Numbered from the stretch's first letter, positions 43,381-52,670 are shown. The stretch is 64,000 nucleotides of DNA from Hyphomicrobiales bacterium (GCA_900472485.1 UCII01000003.1:88910-152909), one strand, 5' to 3'. Made by a program: numbers and translations. The notes: generated from the sequence alone by a model not told the origin.

Positions 43381-44637
43381 TCAGAAGCGGACCGTAAAGT
43401 CGGTTCCCTTTCCGACTTCCGACTTGACGATCAGTCTGGCACGGTGACGGGTCAGAATGTGCTTGACGATGGCAAGTCCGAGACCGGTTCCCTTCTTGGA
43501 CCGGCTGTCCTCAACGTTAACGCGATAGAAGCGCTCGGTCAGGCGCGGCACATGTTCTGCGGGTATCCCCGGCCCCTTGTCCGAGATGACGACCTCGACG
43601 GCCTGGCCAGCACCGTTCAGCAGCGAAACCTCGACCGATTTGCCTTCCTGGCCGTATTTGCAGGCATTCTCGATCAGGTTCTCGAAGACCTGCACCAGCT
43701 CGTCGCGATCGCCCAATACCTCCACCTTCCCCGCCGGCAAATGCAGATTGATGGTCACGTCGAGATCCCTGGCAAGCGGCAGCAGGGAGTCACGCACATG
43801 ACCGAGCAATGGGACGAGATCCACTTTCTGATCCGGCGCGATATGCGACTTCAGCTCCAGGCGCGACAGCGACAGAAGATCGTCGACCAGCCTGCTCATG
43901 CGGGTCGTCTGATCGAACATGATGCCGAGGAAACGCTGCTGCGCCTTCGGATCGGCTTTGGCAGGCCCCTGGATCGTCTCGATGAAGCCGCGCAGCGATG
44001 CCAAGGGCGTGCGCAATTCATGGCTGGCATTAGCGACGAAATCGGAGCGCATGCGGTCGATGTGGCGCAGTTCGGATATGTCGCGGAAGGAGAGCAGGAA
44101 GAGAGCATCTTCCTGCTTGTCGATCTCGGGCAGATCTATCGGTGCGATGCGCACGACATAGACACGCTCCGAAGGCAGGCGCTCGGAATGCTCGATCTGG
44201 TTCGGCGTATTGGTCGCGATGGTCTCGCGTACCATGTCGAGCAGACCCGGCGAACGCAGCTTGGAGGAAATATGTGCGCCGATCGGAAAGGCACCGAAGG
44301 CTTTTTCGACGGCCATGTTCTGTACCAGCACCGACGCCTCGCGGTCGATGATCAGCACCGGCATGTCGAGTGCCGCCAGTCCGGCAAAAGCGGTGTGCAG
44401 CAAGGCTTGAGGATCGGCGGGCGCCGTCTCAGCCGGCGGTGGCACGACCACGCGCTCCACCAGGGGCGGGCGAAGCAGCGTGACAATCATGACGATGGCC
44501 CAGATCCAGAATACGGCGCCGGTGTTGATGCCTTCGACCAGGGCGAGTGCGGCAATCAGCGTCGCCAGAACCAGGATCGCACTCTCCTGCCGCAGCCGAA
44601 CTGCCAACCTCCTGACAAATGACCATTCGTCTTCCAA
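43381..44637 (-). CDS. phoR: Phosphate regulon sensor histidine kinase PhoR
   Basis: This 418-residue kinase has two N-terminal membrane helices (SAILVLATLIAALALVEG; FWIWAIVMIVTLL), a PAS domain, the DHp domain with catalytic His in FVANASHELRTPLASLRGFI, and an ATPase domain with ENACKYGQEGKSVE, VVISDKGPGIPAEHVPRLTE and KKGTGLGLAIVKHIL. It phosphorylates PhoB when phosphate is scarce. The start is a rare TTG at 44637 with AAGGA nine bases upstream. phoR lies before pstS rather than beside phoB. Confidence 0.95.
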   Translation of the reverse strand: MEDEWSFVRRLAVRLRQESAILVLATLIAALALVEGINTGAVFWIWAIVMIVTLLRPPLVERVVVPPPAETAPADPQALLHTAFAGLAALDMPVLIIDREASVLVQNMAVEKAFGAFPIGAHISSKLRSPGLLDMVRETIATNTPNQIEHSERLPSERVYVVRIAPIDLPEIDKQEDALFLLSFRDISELRHIDRMRSDFVANASHELRTPLASLRGFIETIQGPAKADPKAQQRFLGIMFDQTTRMSRLVDDLLSLSRLELKSHIAPDQKVDLVPLLGHVRDSLLPLARDLDVTINLHLPAGKVEVLGDRDELVQVFENLIENACKYGQEGKSVEVSLLNGAGQAVEVVISDKGPGIPAEHVPRLTERFYRVNVEDSRSKKGTGLGLAIVKHILTRHRARLIVKSEVGKGTDFTVRF

Positions 44638-44880
44638 CTGCGCCGTCCTTCGCCTGACATCATGGAACGCTGGATTCCGCGTCTTATCTGCGATTCATGA
44701 CAGAAGTATTCGGCTCTATCCACAGAAGCCAGTAACTGGCAAAAATAAATGTAGCCGGCAAAAGAGGGTGGCGGCAAAAGGCTTGAAACTATTGGATAAA
44801 TGCCCCAGTTTTCTGGCCAAGCTTTTTTGCCGCCGCCGGTGGCAGGGTTAACGCTATGTAAACAGCCGAGGAGCCGACAT

Positions 44881-45762
44881 ATGGGGGAGAAGACAGGAAG
44901 CCGGGCGGTGGAGCTGGATATTCATGGCATCAAGCGCATATTCGATGTCGATGATCCCATCCTGCCGAGCTGGATCGATGACGAGGCACTGACCTCGGGT
45001 GGCTATCCCTACAAGAAGAAGCTGAAGGAAGAAGAATATCTCGATGAGCTGAAAGCGCTGCAGATCGAACTCATCAAGGTGCAGTTCTGGCTGCAGGCGA
45101 CCGGCAAACGGGTGATGGCGCTCTTCGAAGGCCGCGATGCCGCCGGCAAGGGAGGCTCGATCGCTGCGACCTCAGCCCATATGAACCCTCGTCTGGCGCG
45201 CGTAGTGGCGCTGACGAAGCCGACCGACCGCGAGGCCGGCCAATGGTACTTCCAGCGCTATGTCGCCCAGTTTCCGACGGCGGGCGAATTCGTGCTCTTC
45301 GACCGCTCCTGGTATAACCGCGCCGGGGTCGAGCCGGTCATGGGCTTCTGCACGCCGAAGCAATACGAGCAGTTCCTGAAGCAGGCGCCGCAGATGGAAA
45401 AGCTCATCGTCCAGGACGGTATCCATTTCTTCAAATTCTATCTCGATATCGGCCGGGAGATGCAGCTGAAGCGTTTCCACGACCGGCGCCATGATCCGCG
45501 CGCCGTCTGGAAACTTTCCTCGATGGATATCGCCGCACTGCCGAAATGGAAGGACTACAGCGAGAAGCGCGACCGCATGCTGAAGGAAACGCATACGGAC
45601 CACGCGCCCTGGACTGTCCTCCGCGCCAACGACAAGCGGCGCGCGCGCCTGAACCTTATCCGTCACATTCTGCTGACGCTCGACTATGACGGCAAGGACA
45701 AGGAAGCCATCGGCAAGGTCGACGAGAAGATCCTCGGCATGGGATCGGATATCCTCGCCTGA
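44881..45762 (+). CDS. ppk2: Polyphosphate kinase 2 (PPK2)
   Basis: This 293-residue protein has the P-loop Walker [15 protein letters not shown], the lid motif [20 protein letters not shown] and Walker [19 protein letters not shown] of the PPK2 family. These use polyphosphate to make ATP or GTP from nucleoside diphosphate, or the reverse. The length is that of the single-domain class I form. The ATG at 44881 with GAGG upstream sets the start, although an open frame extends to 44800. It is divergent from phoR, so phosphate control is likely, but only one weak PHO half-site (ATGACAG at 44698) was seen. Confidence 0.93.
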   Translation: MGEKTGSRAVELDIHGIKRIFDVDDPILPSWIDDEALTSGGYPYKKKLKEEEYLDELKALQIELIKVQFWLQATGKRVMALFEGRDAAGKGGSIAATSAHMNPRLARVVALTKPTDREAGQWYFQRYVAQFPTAGEFVLFDRSWYNRAGVEPVMGFCTPKQYEQFLKQAPQMEKLIVQDGIHFFKFYLDIGREMQLKRFHDRRHDPRAVWKLSSMDIAALPKWKDYSEKRDRMLKETHTDHAPWTVLRANDKRRARLNLIRHILLTLDYDGKDKEAIGKVDEKILGMGSDILA

Positions 45763-45786
45763 CGAGTTCGAAGCATCGCCCGGGAC

Positions 45787-47034
45787 TTATTGCCCGGGCA
45801 GGACGCGGATGGCGTAGATATTGACGCCACGGGCCTTGCCATCGACATCGCTGTTGATGATCAGGCGGCCCGAACCGGTCGGCGCCATAGCGCGATCGAA
45901 TTTGAGCTGGAACAGTGAATCCGTCTTTTGCCGGCTGACGGTGAAACGATGGCGGCCGCAACGCCCGAGTGAACCGAAATCGCACTCCACTGTGATCTGC
46001 GTCGGTGCATCTGAGGTGGACTGCAAAGTCAGCGCGATCGTCGAGGCTTTTCCCGCCATCTGCTGCAGCATATTGACGGGCACCTCGATCGAGCCACTGC
46101 CGTCCGCACCGCTGCTGAGCGAGGTCAGCCGCACGGCCGGTCCCTCGTTCTCCGAGACGTTTTCAGCCTTTGACTGCGGGCCGGTCGTCACCTTCGGCGC
46201 GTCGGTGGGCTTCAAGATCTCCAGCCATTCCGCCGAGAAGCTGTTCTGCGGATCGATGGTGGCGAGGCCCGGATTGACCGGACCGCTATTGTCGTCCTGG
46301 TCCGACATATCGTCGTCGTTGCCGTTGCCGCTGAAATCCTGAGAATCGACATGTGCCGGCGGGTTGGGCACGCTCGTATCCCGCTGGGCGGCAGACATGA
46401 GCAGGCCCGAGGTCTTGATCCACCAGGCACCGACGCCGAGGAAGGCGAGCAGAATGCAGAAGACCAGCAGGCGCGAGAAGAACTTGCGCGGCTTGCGGCG
46501 CACGGCCGCCCGCTCCGGCTTGAAGTTCATCGACCGCGCCGGCGGCGCATCGGCCGTCGGACGCACATCGCTGTCCGCACCGAGATGATCGGCGGGTCCG
46601 GCGCGCATATCGCCGAAATCGTCTTCACGCGCCGCCAGCTCCGCCGAGGTCGGCTCTGCCGGAACAGCGGGGCCTGCCGACATTGGCGGGTCGCGTGTTT
46701 CTCCGCGCACGCTCATGACGGGTTCCTGCGGCGTTGCCGCTGCCTGCCTTGCATGGGACCCGGGCACAGAAGGAGAAACATGCGGAGCATCCAGCTCTGG
46801 CGAAACCGGTATCGCCTGTGCGGGACGGGCGCGCTCCTCGGCCTCGATCTCGCGGATCGTCGCCTCCAGACGCTGGCGCTGGGCGGCGATGACGTTGACA
46901 TCGGTAATGTCCTGCTTGCGAAGGCCGGCTTCCAGAGCCTGCCGCGCAGATTGATAGATGCGAGCCCGAATTTCCGGATTGGTGCGATCAGACCGATCCA
47001 AGGCGCTTCTGATAGCCGTTTCTAATCCGCTCAC
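45787..47034 (-). CDS. Hypothetical membrane protein with long Pro/Ala-rich N-terminal region
   Basis: This 415-residue protein has an N-terminal helical segment (residues 1-75, SALDRSDRTNPEIRARIYQS), a disordered Pro/Ala/Glu-rich region, one membrane helix (LLVFCILLAFLGVGAWWI, about residues 188-206), and a periplasmic beta-rich C-terminal domain with a Cys pair (ECDFGSLGRCGRHRF). Conserved in rhizobia as an unknown. The order suggests an envelope assembly or anchoring protein. Stop codons of this and ppk2 converge. Confidence 0.7.
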   Translation of the reverse strand: MSGLETAIRSALDRSDRTNPEIRARIYQSARQALEAGLRKQDITDVNVIAAQRQRLEATIREIEAEERARPAQAIPVSPELDAPHVSPSVPGSHARQAAATPQEPVMSVRGETRDPPMSAGPAVPAEPTSAELAAREDDFGDMRAGPADHLGADSDVRPTADAPPARSMNFKPERAAVRRKPRKFFSRLLVFCILLAFLGVGAWWIKTSGLLMSAAQRDTSVPNPPAHVDSQDFSGNGNDDDMSDQDDNSGPVNPGLATIDPQNSFSAEWLEILKPTDAPKVTTGPQSKAENVSENEGPAVRLTSLSSGADGSGSIEVPVNMLQQMAGKASTIALTLQSTSDAPTQITVECDFGSLGRCGRHRFTVSRQKTDSLFQLKFDRAMAPTGSGRLIINSDVDGKARGVNIYAIRVLPGQ

Positions 47035-47216
47035 ATCCGATCCTTTACGCTCACTCGCACCATACGCGCATACTCTACCGATAAGGCAGCCATATTTTCA
47101 TCATCCGTTAACCGGATTCGGTAGCGCCCAGTTTTGCAATACGCAAGCCTTCGGCAAGGGTTAAGGGCACTCGGGCGGGGATAAATCGCAAAGACGACGC
47201 AAATGGGGTGGAGGTG

Positions 47217-47261
<45 letters not shown>

Positions 47262-47291
47262 GGAAGATAGCCGGGACGGGACGGTCAAGCA

Positions 47292-47340
47292 CTATTGCCT
47301 ATTGCCTATTGCCTATCGCCTATTGCCTGTTGCCTGCTGC
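47292..47340 (+). repeat. Seven tandem copies of CTATTGC-type 7-bp units
   Basis: Seven 7-bp units (CTATTGC four times, CTATCGC, CTGTTGC, CTGCTGC), followed by ATCTTCCCC. Reverse-complemented they resemble the GCAGTAG array. The ATCTTCCCC motif is the reverse complement of the flank of the first array. Confidence 0.92.
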
Positions 47341-47368
47341 CATCTTCCCCTCTCGATAGACATCTGCT

Positions 47369-47404
47369 ATCCCTTTTGACGTTTTCGTAAACGTCAAAAG
47401 GGAT
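47369..47404. promoter_or_regulatory. Perfect palindrome over the nitronate monooxygenase ribosome-binding site
   Basis: Arms 47369-47384 and 47389-47404 are perfect 16-base reverse complements around TCGT, containing TTGACGT/ACGTCAA half-sites. The right arm contains AAAAGGG, the likely Shine-Dalgarno, and runs into the first possible ATG. It could be a protein operator or an RNA hairpin that hides the start. Confidence 0.85.
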
Positions 47405-47411
47405 GATGTTC

Positions 47412-48371
47412 ATGGCCCTCCCCTCCATCCTGACCGAGCGTCTGCGCCTGCCGGTCGTGGCTTCGCCGCTTTTCATCATCTCCCACCCCGCCCTGACGCT
47501 GGCCCAATGCAAGGCCGGCGTCGTCGGCTCGTTTCCCGCGTTGAACGCGCGCCCGGAAAGCCAGCTCGACGAATGGCTTGCCATGATCACGGAGGACCTT
47601 GCCGCACACAATGCCGCAAATCCGGATCGTCCTGCAGCTCCATTTGCGGTCAACCAGATCGTCCATACGTCGAACAAGCGCCTGGAACACGATCTGATGC
47701 TCTGCGTGAAATACAAGGTGCCGATCGTCATTTCCTCGCTCGGCGCCGTGCCCGAGGTGAATGCGGCCGTGCATTCCTATGGCGGTATCGTGCTGCACGA
47801 TATCATCAACAACCGGCATGCCAATTCGGCGATCCGCAAGGGTGCGGACGGGCTGATTGCCGTCGCTGCCGGTGCCGGCGGCCATGCCGGCCAGCTTTCC
47901 CCCTTCGCGCTGGTGCAGGAAATCCGCGAATGGTTCGACGGGCCGCTGCTCCTGGCCGGCGCCATCGCCACCGGCGGCGCCATCCTGGCCGCCCAGGCGG
48001 CCGGCGCCGATCTTGCCTATATCGGCTCGCCCTTTATCGCCACGGAGGAGGCGCGCGCCGTGGACGCCTACAAGCAGGCGATCGTCGAGGGAACCGCCGC
48101 CGATATTGTCTACTCCAACTATTTCACCGGCGTCCTTGGGAATTACCTGAAGCCCTCGATCCGTGCCGCCGGCCTCGACCCGGACAACTTGCCCGAGGCC
48201 GATCCTTCCAAGATGGATTTCGAGGCCGCCACCACCGGCGTGAAGGCCTGGAAGGATATCTGGGGTTCCGGCCAGGGCATCGGCGCCGTCAAATCCATCC
48301 AGCCGGTATCCACCCTCGTTGACCGGCTGGAAGAAGAATACCGGCAGGCACGCGCCCGGCTGGCACTTTGA
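47412..48371 (+). CDS. Nitronate monooxygenase (2-nitropropane dioxygenase family)
   Basis: This 319-residue TIM-barrel flavoprotein has PVVASPLFIISHPALTLAQC, IVHTSNKRLEHDLML, DIINNRHANSAIRKGADGLI, GAGGHAG and LLAGAIATGGAILAAQAAGA with the FMN phosphate site. It oxidises alkyl nitronates; the family also contains other FMN enzymes. Three in-frame ATG codons (47403, 47406, 47412) begin it. 47412 gives the usual MALPSILTERL start with AGGG upstream. A palindrome overlaps the initiation region. Confidence 0.93.
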   Translation: MALPSILTERLRLPVVASPLFIISHPALTLAQCKAGVVGSFPALNARPESQLDEWLAMITEDLAAHNAANPDRPAAPFAVNQIVHTSNKRLEHDLMLCVKYKVPIVISSLGAVPEVNAAVHSYGGIVLHDIINNRHANSAIRKGADGLIAVAAGAGGHAGQLSPFALVQEIREWFDGPLLLAGAIATGGAILAAQAAGADLAYIGSPFIATEEARAVDAYKQAIVEGTAADIVYSNYFTGVLGNYLKPSIRAAGLDPDNLPEADPSKMDFEAATTGVKAWKDIWGSGQGIGAVKSIQPVSTLVDRLEEEYRQARARLAL

Positions 48372-48508
48372 TCGTGCGCGAAATGCGGTACTTTTTCACA
48401 AGCATCCCGCTTTTTTGCCAAATGGCAATTTGAGCGCTTGAAATCTGGCCACATAGACTGTATCAGCGCCATGCAAATCGCGGGGCCGAACCGAATGCTC
48501 CGGAGAAT

Positions 48509-48584
48509 GCCGCTTTAGCTCAGTCGGTAGAGCACATCATTCGTAATGATGGGGTCACGTGTTCGAGTCACGTAAGCGGCACCA
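48509..48584 (+). tRNA. tRNA-Thr (anticodon CGT)
   Basis: A 76-base cloverleaf GCCGCTT...AAGCGGC-ACCA, with D-arm GCTCAGTCGGTAGAGC, anticodon stem CATCA/TGATG around TTCGTAA and T-arm CACGTGTTCGAGTCACGTAA. Encoded CCA. It decodes ACG. Confidence 0.96.
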
Positions 48585-48858
48585 TTTGTCCTGTCTATCC
48601 CCAATATCCTCAGTTCCATTTCAGGCGCTACCAGTCTTCTGTCGATTCGCCCGCGCCGTCGACCAAATTTGTCGCGAGAAGTACCGATCTTCGCGTGATC
48701 GGCCAGTCATGCACTCGGGCGCGATTTTGCTGATAGCGCAGGCGTGCGGGCGACGATTGATCACATATGCCTCGAAGCGGTCGGCAGATTAAGAAAGTTA
48801 AATGCACGCCCATGGCAAAAGGCCCAAAACAGCCTCTGCTTTGACGGAGTCTGCTACC

Positions 48859-49107
48859 ATGAACATCGTGCCGCACTTCTCTCCAATCCGCGTCATTCGC
48901 AACGATTCCGGTGAAGTGAAATCCGTAGGCACGGCCGACGAAGTCTGGAAGACGCTTCTCGATGACTGGCCTTCGGAGGAAGGCGACTGCTTTCTGTCTG
49001 CATTGCTCATCTGCATCGACGTCCAACGCGGCAGGCGAGCACCGGAAGAAGCGCGCGTCGCCTTCATTGCCGCGGCGGCCGAAGCGGGAGTTCCCTTGCT
49101 GTCGTGA
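48859..49107 (+). CDS. DUF982 protein (first of a tandem pair)
   Basis: This 82-residue protein (MNIVPHFSPIRVIRNDSGEV) matches DUF982: VWKTLLDDWPSEEGDCFLSALLIC and PEEARVAFIAAAAEAGV. DUF982 proteins are small and abundant in rhizobia; function unknown. The ATG at 48859 is chosen over an upstream in-frame start. A paralogue follows after 74 bases. Confidence 0.8.
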   Translation: MNIVPHFSPIRVIRNDSGEVKSVGTADEVWKTLLDDWPSEEGDCFLSALLICIDVQRGRRAPEEARVAFIAAAAEAGVPLLS

Positions 49108-49181
49108 CGCTGCGGATTCGACCGGCAGGCCTCCTGGAACATTCCAGCCAACGGCACGTTGACCGCGGAAGGAGAAACTTC

Positions 49182-49433
49182 ATGGCCCAATGGTGGAGCA
49201 AACCCGTAATCGTCGAGACCCGCAAGACGGGCGACCGGCTGGTGATATCGAATGCGGAACGCGCCCTGGAATACATGGCGAAGGAGTGGCCGACGCTCGA
49301 GGATGGGCAAGCCTACAAGACCGCCCGAAAAGCGTTAGCGGACGCGCATGAGGGCTCGCTTGAGGCGGAGAAGGCCAGGGAGGCCTTCATCGCGGCTTTG
49401 CAGGAAGGCGATATCTTCATCTTCGAGGATTGA
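49182..49433 (+). CDS. DUF982 protein (second of a tandem pair)
   Basis: This 83-residue protein (MAQWWSKPVIVETRKTGDRL) has the DUF982 core AERALEYMAKEWPTLEDGQA and EKAREAFIAALQEGD. AAGGAG precedes the ATG at 49182. It is a diverged tandem copy of the upstream gene, so the pair probably arose by duplication. Confidence 0.83.
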   Translation: MAQWWSKPVIVETRKTGDRLVISNAERALEYMAKEWPTLEDGQAYKTARKALADAHEGSLEAEKAREAFIAALQEGDIFIFED

Positions 49434-49589
49434 ACCTGAGTCGGCCCGTGATCGGCCGGTATTCAAAATCCTGGTGGGAAGCTCCTCGCCAATAAGTCTG
49501 CCGCGTCAATCATCTGGCGTCAGGCGCTGAACGGCAGTGGCCTTATCGACCTCGTATCAGCGACGGGCGCCTGCTGGCAGGCCATGACG

Positions 49590-49700
49590 CCTAAAGCGCA
49601 GTGCGATCTTTCAGAATCGCTTTTCGCGCTTCAGGTCTTTGATTTTGCGCATGTTATGTTGTCGCAAAACCGCACCGCGCTTTTGCGGGGCATGCTTCAG
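49590..49700. repeat. RIME-like intergenic repeat (copy E)
   Basis: AAAGCGCAGTGCGATCTTTC with AATCGC, then GTCGCAAAACCGCACCGCGC and TTTTGCGGGGCATGCTTC. Same layout as copy D at 36843-36958. Confidence 0.72.
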
Positions 49701-50389
49701 AGCCGCTTCAGCGAGAACGAAAAATGCCCGTGGGATTCCAGGGTCATGTATTCGAACTGCCAATGGAAATCCTTGCAGAACTTGGTGCAGGCTTCGACCA
49801 CGCCATATGGAATGGCATCAACGACATTGCCGGTGCAGAAGTCGTGGCCGGCGATGCGGCCGTCCTGCTTGACCTTGAAGTGGCTGATCTGCAGCTCCTC
49901 CAGGGTCGTCTCGTAGCTGTGATTGGTGTCGACATAGACCCAATCGAAAAAGCTATTGGGAAATTCCGAAAGCCGCACGGTGGAATAGCCCTGGACGATG
50001 CGCAGGCGGCCTTGATCCAATGCGCCCCGGAATTTTGACCTGATCTGCTCCAGGCCCTCCTGATAGCGGGGCGTATCCCACGCGTCGATCAGGTAAAGCT
50101 CCCGCGGCGCATTCTTTTCAAAGATCTCGGCGGTGAAATCGCCGAAGGCCGCACCGATCTCGGCACAGACGCCGCCATGCGGCAGGCGGTGCAGAAGCTC
50201 GCCGCGATCGGGCAGCAGCCGGGCATTTTCCATGTGATGCAGGCCGAGCTGCGTATGCGGCATGCCGCTCTTGTACTGAAATCTCGAGTCGCGCGTTTGC
50301 ATTTGGCGGCGGATACCTTCGATATCGGCTGAAGGGCAGATCGCATAGACGACCTGTTTCTGGACCGTGGATGCTGCAAGTCTTGGCAT
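49697..50389 (-). CDS. Class I SAM-dependent methyltransferase (Methyltransf_24-like)
   Basis: This 230-residue protein has motif I GGVCAEIGAAFGDFTAEIFE, acidic loop LYLIDAWDTPRYQEGLEQIR, VYVDTNHSYETTLEELQI and a C-terminal WQFEYMTLESHGHFSFS, like methyltransferases found beside glycosyltransferases. Its substrate is unknown; a sugar or lipid methylation in surface glycans is possible. The neighbour on the plus strand is a glycosyltransferase. The RIME-like repeat overlaps its 3' end by a few bases. Confidence 0.8.
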   Translation of the reverse strand: MPRLAASTVQKQVVYAICPSADIEGIRRQMQTRDSRFQYKSGMPHTQLGLHHMENARLLPDRGELLHRLPHGGVCAEIGAAFGDFTAEIFEKNAPRELYLIDAWDTPRYQEGLEQIRSKFRGALDQGRLRIVQGYSTVRLSEFPNSFFDWVYVDTNHSYETTLEELQISHFKVKQDGRIAGHDFCTGNVVDAIPYGVVEACTKFCKDFHWQFEYMTLESHGHFSFSLKRL

Positions 50390-50604
50390 TCATGGCTTGC
50401 GTCAGGCATTCGAGCCGATCACAAATGCCGGCCGGCGAGACGGCCGGCTCTTTCGAGACGCTCTATCGACGGCTGTAAATGAGCCAGCCGCCGACAACGA
50501 AGCAGCTTTTGCGCGCAATCCGTTGAATGCGTGCGATTGGCACAACCAAAGATTCAGCTTTTGGTGGTTCCGTGCACCTGGGGATCATATTCTGGAGGAT
50601 GTTC

Positions 50605-51483
50605 ATGAAAATTGCCGTTGGCGTGCCGACATGCGGTCGCAAGGCGATTCTCGCCGCGATGATCGATAGATTGGCAAAGCAAGCGCGCAAGCCGGATCAT
50701 CTCTTCCTGTGTCCGGCCAAGGGCGATGACATCGATACGGAGCACTTACGTTCCGCACCCTTCCCCGTGACAATCGTCTCTTCACCGCAGGGAAGCTGCC
50801 CGCAGCGCAATGCCATCATCGATGCAGCCGTCGGCATAGATGTGGTTGTCTTCTTCGATGACGATTTCTTCCCGGCAACGAACTATCTCTCCGAAACGGA
50901 AGCCCTATTTGAGGCGGATGAAGAGATCGTTGTGGCGACCGGCGAAGTCGTTCGTGACGGTATCCTTGGACCGGGCCTGACGGCGGACGAAGCGGATGCG
51001 GCGCTCGCAGCCGATGCCACGCCCTTTCCGGTGCCAACGATCGAGGACACGCACAACGCCTATGGCTGCAACATGATTTTTCGCCGGAAGCAGATGCTCG
51101 CAAATGGCATCTATTTCGACGAGGATCTGCCGCTCTACGGCTGGCAGGAGGATGTGGATCTGTGCCGGCGGCTGCGTCCTTTCGGCAAGATCGTCAAGTT
51201 CAATCGCCTGCGGGGCGTCCATCTCGGCGTCAAGACCGGCCGCACATCGGGCCTGCGCCTTGGGTACTCCCAGGTCGCCAATCCGCTCTATCTCGTCAAG
51301 AAGCGCTCGGTATCGCTGAAATGGGCGCTGAAGCTGATGGGCGGCAATATCGCCTCGAATGTCGTCGGCTCCGTCAGCCCACCGCCCTATATCGACCGGC
51401 GCGGTCGCCTGCAGGGCAATCTCCTCGCGGTCAGCCATCTGCTGAGCGGATCGCTCGATCCGAAATACATCAACCGGATGTGA
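50605..51483 (+). CDS. Family 2 glycosyltransferase
   Basis: This 292-residue GT-A enzyme has MKIAVGVPTCGRKAILAAMI, the DxD-type VVFFDDDFFPATNYLSETEA, CNMIFRRKQMLANGIYFDED and LYGWQEDVDLCRRLRPFGKI, with a single C-terminal hydrophobic stretch. GGAGG six bases before the ATG at 50605 sets the start. It probably adds a sugar to a surface polysaccharide; which one is unknown. It is divergent from the methyltransferase. Confidence 0.9.
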   Translation: MKIAVGVPTCGRKAILAAMIDRLAKQARKPDHLFLCPAKGDDIDTEHLRSAPFPVTIVSSPQGSCPQRNAIIDAAVGIDVVVFFDDDFFPATNYLSETEALFEADEEIVVATGEVVRDGILGPGLTADEADAALAADATPFPVPTIEDTHNAYGCNMIFRRKQMLANGIYFDEDLPLYGWQEDVDLCRRLRPFGKIVKFNRLRGVHLGVKTGRTSGLRLGYSQVANPLYLVKKRSVSLKWALKLMGGNIASNVVGSVSPPPYIDRRGRLQGNLLAVSHLLSGSLDPKYINRM

Positions 51484-51635
51484 ACGCCGCGATCCAGCAA
51501 GAATCCCATGCGCGATAAAAATTGAAGTTTGGCGTTCGAACGGTCCCGTTCCGTGGTAATGGTTGAAACCGGCCACACATCCGGTGGCATCCGCTATTCC
51601 CCATCCGTATTGAATATCGTTTCAAGGACATTTCC

Positions 51636-51935
51636 ATGATTCACGTACTCGCCATCCTCACCGCCCACCCGGGCAAGCGCGCCGAGGTGCTCGAAGCATT
51701 TCAGGCGAATGTTCCGGCCGTCCATGCTGAAGACGGCTGCATCGAATATACCGCCGTCGTGGATGTCGAAGGGGCCGATCCTGCCTTTGGGCCTGATACG
51801 TTCGTCGTGGTCGAGAAATGGGAAAGCCTAGCCGCGCTGACGGCGCATGCCGCTTCCGCGCATATGGCTGCCTATGGCGAGAAGGTGAGGCATCTGATGG
51901 CCGATCGCGCCGTTCACGTGCTGAATCCGGCATGA
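51636..51935 (+). CDS. Antibiotic biosynthesis monooxygenase (ABM) domain protein
   Basis: This 99-residue ferredoxin-like fold protein (MIHVLAILTAHPGKRAEVLE) has the ABM pattern ILTAHPGKRAEVLEAFQANV, EDGCIEYTAVVDVEGADP and VVVEKWESLAALTAHAASAH. Such proteins act as small cofactor-free monooxygenases or heme-degrading enzymes; the substrate is unknown. AAGGA precedes the ATG. Confidence 0.87.
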   Translation: MIHVLAILTAHPGKRAEVLEAFQANVPAVHAEDGCIEYTAVVDVEGADPAFGPDTFVVVEKWESLAALTAHAASAHMAAYGEKVRHLMADRAVHVLNPA

Positions 51936-51972
51936 CCCAATGCTGTCGGACAGCTCGTAAACTCATCCTCAG

Positions 51973-51992
51973 ACGGCGCCGAAAGGCGCCGT
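51973..51992. terminator. Hairpin between convergent genes
   Basis: ACGGCGCC-GAAA-GGCGCCGT is a perfect 8-bp stem without a strong T-run. It sits between the ABM gene and the convergent His-rich gene. Confidence 0.55.
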
Positions 51993-52011
51993 TCTGCCAT
52001 CGGACAGGCCC

Positions 52012-52413
52012 TCAGTTGTGCGAAAAATGCGGCTGGCTGTAATAGCGCCAGTGGCCGCCGCCGCCATGCCATCCGCGATGGCCGCCGGCATACCAGCCAT
52101 GATGGTATCCGCGCCCGCCATACCAACCATGGTGATGGCGATAGCCGCCATAGCCACCGAAAACGCCGAATACCCCCAAGGGATAGTAGGGCTGGTCATA
52201 GCTGTAATAGGGTCGGTCATAGCCATAATACGGCGCGTAATAGCCGTAATATGGGCGATAGTAGTGATGGCGGTAATAATAGTGATGATGATAGTGCCTA
52301 TGGACGATCATCCGATGGTGGTGTCCATGATGATGGTGAGGACGCGCCTCGGCATAGGTTGCCGGCAACACGACCATACCTAGCGCAATCAGCGCTGTTG
52401 CCAGAATTTTCAT
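52012..52413 (-). CDS. His/Tyr/Gly-rich exported protein (paralogue 1)
   Basis: This 133-residue protein has a signal peptide (MKILATALIALGMVVLPATYAEA), a His-rich stretch (PHHHHGHHHRM), blocks of Tyr and His (HYHHHYYYRHHYYRP), and a Gly/His/Trp-rich C-terminal region ending QPHFSHN. AAGGAGG six bases before the ATG sets the start. It may bind metals or take part in the surface. A shorter paralogue lies at 52689-52901. Confidence 0.72.
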   Translation of the reverse strand: MKILATALIALGMVVLPATYAEARPHHHHGHHHRMIVHRHYHHHYYYRHHYYRPYYGYYAPYYGYDRPYYSYDQPYYPLGVFGVFGGYGGYRHHHGWYGGRGYHHGWYAGGHRGWHGGGGHWRYYSQPHFSHN

Positions 52414-52644
52414 TTCCAGCCTCCTTGAATGCCGGACGTAAACGCTACTCGTATTACTCGCGTCCTCCGGACGATATAATAAACGCAATAGCGCCTTCGA
52501 AAGTTCCGCTATCCCTTGGAGAGCAGGCGTTTTCGCGACATCGCCATAGGTCCGCCTAAGCGCGATCGCGCACTTCTCGTCTGATGGGTTTCAATCGGTA
52601 TCGTCAGGACGGAAGGAGGAGGACGCGCTAGATGGGTAGTCGCA

Positions 52645-52670
52645 AAAACGGCGCCCGAAGGCGCCGTTTT
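52645..52670. terminator. Bidirectional terminator between His-rich paralogues
   Basis: AAAACGGCGCC-CGAA-GGCGCCGTTTT is a perfect 11-bp stem; the T-run on the minus strand suits the downstream end of the paralogue. Confidence 0.8.

Noticed and set aside
44698..44704. PHO box for ppk2 or phoR
   Set aside because: Only one half-site (ATGACAG) was visible; the adjacent repeats at 11-base spacing do not match.
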